64,000 nucleotides of DNA from assembly GCA_014379405.1 (NCBI GenBank), contig JACMLU010000006.1, positions 1 through 64,000 on the forward strand, written 5' to 3'. The DNA is from Flavobacterium sp. (GTDB taxonomy: Bacteria; Bacteroidota; Bacteroidia; Flavobacteriales; Flavobacteriaceae). The translations under genes were made by a program, and so were the position numbers. The notes beneath the pieces were generated by a model. That model made no database searches. It was not told the DNA's origin and was given only the letters and a program-made list of their open reading frames with translations. Below are positions 62,541 to 64,000 of this stretch, one piece after another (within the stretch, counting starts at the first letter, position 1; the number at the start of each line of letters is the position of its first letter).

Positions 62541-62762
62541 TTAGTTCTCCTGGTATTTAATTTCACAATTTAGGCACTCCAGAATTTCGCCCATCATTTT
62601 GATAGTGATTCCTTTGCGTGCGCCTGATTCTATTTCGCCGATATAATTATTTCTTCGGTTTCCAAAGATTTTTTCTGAAACATCGGGAACGGTAAGCCCC
62701 AAAGCTTCCCGTTTTTCTTTTATGAATTTGGCAAATTTTTCCATTTCTGTTTGCTGTGGCAT
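62541..62762 (-). CDS. XRE-family helix-turn-helix regulator
   Basis: A 73-residue Cro/CI-type HTH protein: MEKFAKFIKEKREALGLTVP, DVSEKIFGNRRNNYIGEIES, GARKGITIKMMGEILECLNC. The HTH lies at about 21-55. It probably controls the adjacent small-gene operon or lysogeny-like decisions. Confidence 0.85.
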   Translation of the reverse strand: MPQQTEMEKFAKFIKEKREALGLTVPDVSEKIFGNRRNNYIGEIESGARKGITIKMMGEILECLNCEIKYQEN

Positions 62763-62779
62763 TGTCTTGATTTTTTGTG

Positions 62780-62851
62780 TTAGTATATGCTGGCAATTAC
62801 TGCCAAAGTTACTAAAACAATGATTAGTATTATAGAGCGTTGTTTTTTCAT
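62780..62851 (-). CDS. 23-residue membrane peptide
   Basis: Minus strand reads MKKQRSIILIIVLVTLAVIA then SIY. One perfect transmembrane segment after a positive start, 17 bases upstream of the XRE gene and 5 bases after the preceding small gene. It could be a toxic or regulatory peptide; its translation is unproven. Confidence 0.45.
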   Translation of the reverse strand: MKKQRSIILIIVLVTLAVIASIY

Positions 62852-62856
62852 TGTTT

Positions 62857-63018
62857 TTAATAGTTTCGAGTGTTGAATTTATAATTGTGGCGTTTGTCTA
62901 TCTTCGCTCGGAGAGGTTCTGAAATTTGCTTTCGGTGCGAATTTATAAATAAGTCGATCAAAGTACCCGAAGCTGTCCAACGTCCGTCAACTACTTCTAT
63001 TTTTAGCGTATTTCTCAT
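62857..63018 (-). CDS. 53-residue basic protein
   Basis: Minus strand reads MRNTLKIEVVDGRWTASGTL, IDLFINSHRKQISEPLRAKI, DKRHNYKFNTRNY. Hydrophilic, pI high. Placed 69 bases after the upstream 63-residue gene with tandem AAATTTATGTTTTT repeats in the gap. Function unknown. Confidence 0.5.
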   Translation of the reverse strand: MRNTLKIEVVDGRWTASGTLIDLFINSHRKQISEPLRAKIDKRHNYKFNTRNY

Positions 63019-63033
63019 AGTGATACTAGTATT

Positions 63034-63069
63034 AAATTTATGTTTTTGATATATAAAATTTATGTTTTT
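63034..63069. repeat. Two AAATTTATGTTTTT repeats at 22-base spacing
   Basis: AAATTTATGTTTTT at 63034-63047 and 63056-63069, exactly 22 bases apart (two helical turns), in the gap between two small minus-strand genes. Likely a binding site for a dimeric regulator such as the XRE protein downstream. Confidence 0.5.
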
Positions 63070-63087
63070 TGAATCAAAAAAAGGGTT

Positions 63088-63279
63088 TTAATTCCATTCG
63101 TGAAGCCATTCAACGCCAGTGCGGAAATTTTCCTTCGCCTGTTTTTTGCAGTCGCTTTTCGATTTGCCGAAAAATACCTGTTTGTGTTCGGTTTTTGTGC
63201 TGCTCACAAGTTTAGGCTGTTTTGTTTTCGTGTAGATTCTTTCAACGAAAATTGCGGTAAGTTTTATTTGTTGCGTCAT
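63088..63279 (-). CDS. Small basic protein, 63 residues
   Basis: A basic, Lys/Thr-rich protein (MTQQIKLTAIFVERIYTKTK, KQVFFGKSKSDCKKQAKENF). No family recognised. It overlaps nothing and follows the 112-residue gene by 4 bases in the same operon. Confidence 0.55.
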   Translation of the reverse strand: MTQQIKLTAIFVERIYTKTKQPKLVSSTKTEHKQVFFGKSKSDCKKQAKENFRTGVEWLHEWN

Positions 63280-63283
63280 TGGA

Positions 63284-63622
63284 TTAAGATTTTTGTTTGT
63301 TGTGCCAGTTTATGAATTCTACGCACGCATTGTAAACGGTGTTGATTTTTGTTTCTCCGAAAGACTCTAAAATTTCTTCACTTTCGTTTCTATTAGGATC
63401 GCAATCGCAAACAACAACCCAATAACCGCCTAATATTTTAAAGTCATAGTTGAAACTTTCAATTTTTTCTACTACTTCCATTAACCAGTTCCAATCTGAA
63501 TGATATTTTAATTTATCATTGTATTCCCAACCATTTGGAAACGTTGTCGAGCCATCTACTATTATTGAAGGTGTTTTCCATTGCATAAAATCGCCGATAA
63601 TCTTATTGTTTTCTGTATTCAT
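63284..63622 (-). CDS. Mobile-element-associated protein, 112 residues
   Basis: A protein with IVDGSTTFPNGWEYNDKLKY then HSDWNWLMEVVEKIESFNYD; the YHSDWNWLMEVVEKIE segment recalls small proteins of Bacteroidota prophages and plasmids. Function unknown. It follows the 100-residue gene by 5 bases. Confidence 0.65.
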   Translation of the reverse strand: MNTENNKIIGDFMQWKTPSIIVDGSTTFPNGWEYNDKLKYHSDWNWLMEVVEKIESFNYDFKILGGYWVVVCDCDPNRNESEEILESFGETKINTVYNACVEFINWHNKQKS

Positions 63623-63627
63623 TTTTT

Positions 63628-63930
63628 CTAATTTTTAATGTTTTCTAATAATTCTTGTTTTACGTGGCTGGCAATTCTCCAGTTTGTGGAGAAGTTAGCG
63701 GGCATATTGCCGTAAATGTCAATCACGTTAAAAAGTCTTTCTTTGTTCTTATTGGCGGCTATCAAAACGACATAAGGGCCAATTTGGGAGGTGTATTCTG
63801 GTTCAAATTTTACTTTCAAGCCATCGTTAAGCATATCGAGTAAATCATTTGCCTTTTTGTCTGCCAGTTCGTTATAATCTGGCTCCACAAAATCAAATAA
63901 ACCTAATTGGTTTGTGATTTCTTTTTTCAT
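63628..63930 (-). CDS. Small protein of unknown function, 100 residues
   Basis: Begins MKKEITNQLGLFDFVEPDYN, then a helical region and VLIAANKNKERLFNVIDIYG. No family recognised. It is followed 5 bases later by the 112-residue gene in one tight minus-strand operon. Confidence 0.6.
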   Translation of the reverse strand: MKKEITNQLGLFDFVEPDYNELADKKANDLLDMLNDGLKVKFEPEYTSQIGPYVVLIAANKNKERLFNVIDIYGNMPANFSTNWRIASHVKQELLENIKN

Positions 63931-63940
63931 CGTTTCAAGT

Positions 63941-64000
63941 TTATGTGATTGGGTTTTCTGTGGCTAATTCGATGCTTAAATCAATAGCATCGTCCAAATC
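63941..64000 (-). CDS. C-terminal end of a gene that enters from the right edge
   Basis: The minus strand reads DLDDAIDLSIELATENPIT and a stop at 63941. The gene starts beyond the window. Too short for assignment; it is the upstream neighbour of the small-gene operon. Confidence 0.5.
   Translation of the reverse strand, partial: DLDDAIDLSIELATENPIT

Overview
The window is a piece of a Flavobacterium-like (Bacteroidota, Flavobacteriia) chromosome. The evidence is low GC, promoters of the Bacteroidota type (TTG, about 20 bases, TAnnTTTG), no Shine-Dalgarno sequences, type IX secretion (T9SS) type B sorting domains, bacillithiol gene bshC, the DUF4295/rpmG/rpmB cluster and many short outer-membrane-type lipoproteins.

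Positions 1-500 look like the upstream end of an rRNA operon that runs left out of the window: three tandem minus-strand promoters about 120 bases apart, then a leader hairpin. Positions 1-48360 are mostly core genome: thrS-infC-rpmI-rplT (infC starts at ATA), an M16 peptidase, a Crp-type regulator with a CxxC peroxidase-like gene, a B12-binding-type radical SAM protein carrying repeat-derived peptides, two giant paralogous T9SS surface proteins, an MHS transporter, bshC, ndk, a dciA-like gene, ftsY, DUF4295-rpmG-rpmB, cinA, an HPt protein, an FAH hydrolase, a DnaQ-like exonuclease, a 2-oxoacid dehydrogenase E2, a glycosyltransferase, a RelE/ParE toxin-antitoxin pair, an OmpA lipoprotein, htpG, a DUF2971 gene in a cassette-like setting, a GH63-like glucosidase, a DUF1800-DUF1501 pair, an AlkB homologue, an M61 peptidase and small lipoproteins. 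Between genes lie several families of dispersed repeats: a structured element with TAGCCCTGAT and AGCAGGA ends (three copies), CAGTCGCAGTTTTCAG repeats, near-identical terminators (three copies) and a CCCCTCC palindrome that sits inside a coding sequence.

Positions 48676-60300 form an 11.6-kb integrative element bounded by 24-base direct repeats (probable attL/attR). It holds a tyrosine recombinase, a protein of unknown function, an excisionase-like gene preceded by iteron-like repeats, a winged-helix-type protein, an 807-residue protein with polymerase-palm-like motifs, a serine resolvase next to nested inverted repeats, several microproteins, a probable ribbon-helix-helix repressor with a palindromic operator, an orphan 828-residue phage-tail-like protein, and accessory genes. 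No capsid, portal, terminase, relaxase or conjugation gene is visible, so it resembles a satellite or a decayed prophage more than a phage or ICE.

From about 60300 to the right edge a second element begins: a related tyrosine recombinase, a repressor-like HTH gene, and a convergent minus-strand operon of very small genes headed by sequence beyond the window. The two elements lie in tandem in the same orientation, as expected for repeated integration at one site. The polymerase-like protein and its surroundings are the least explained and most interesting part of the window.
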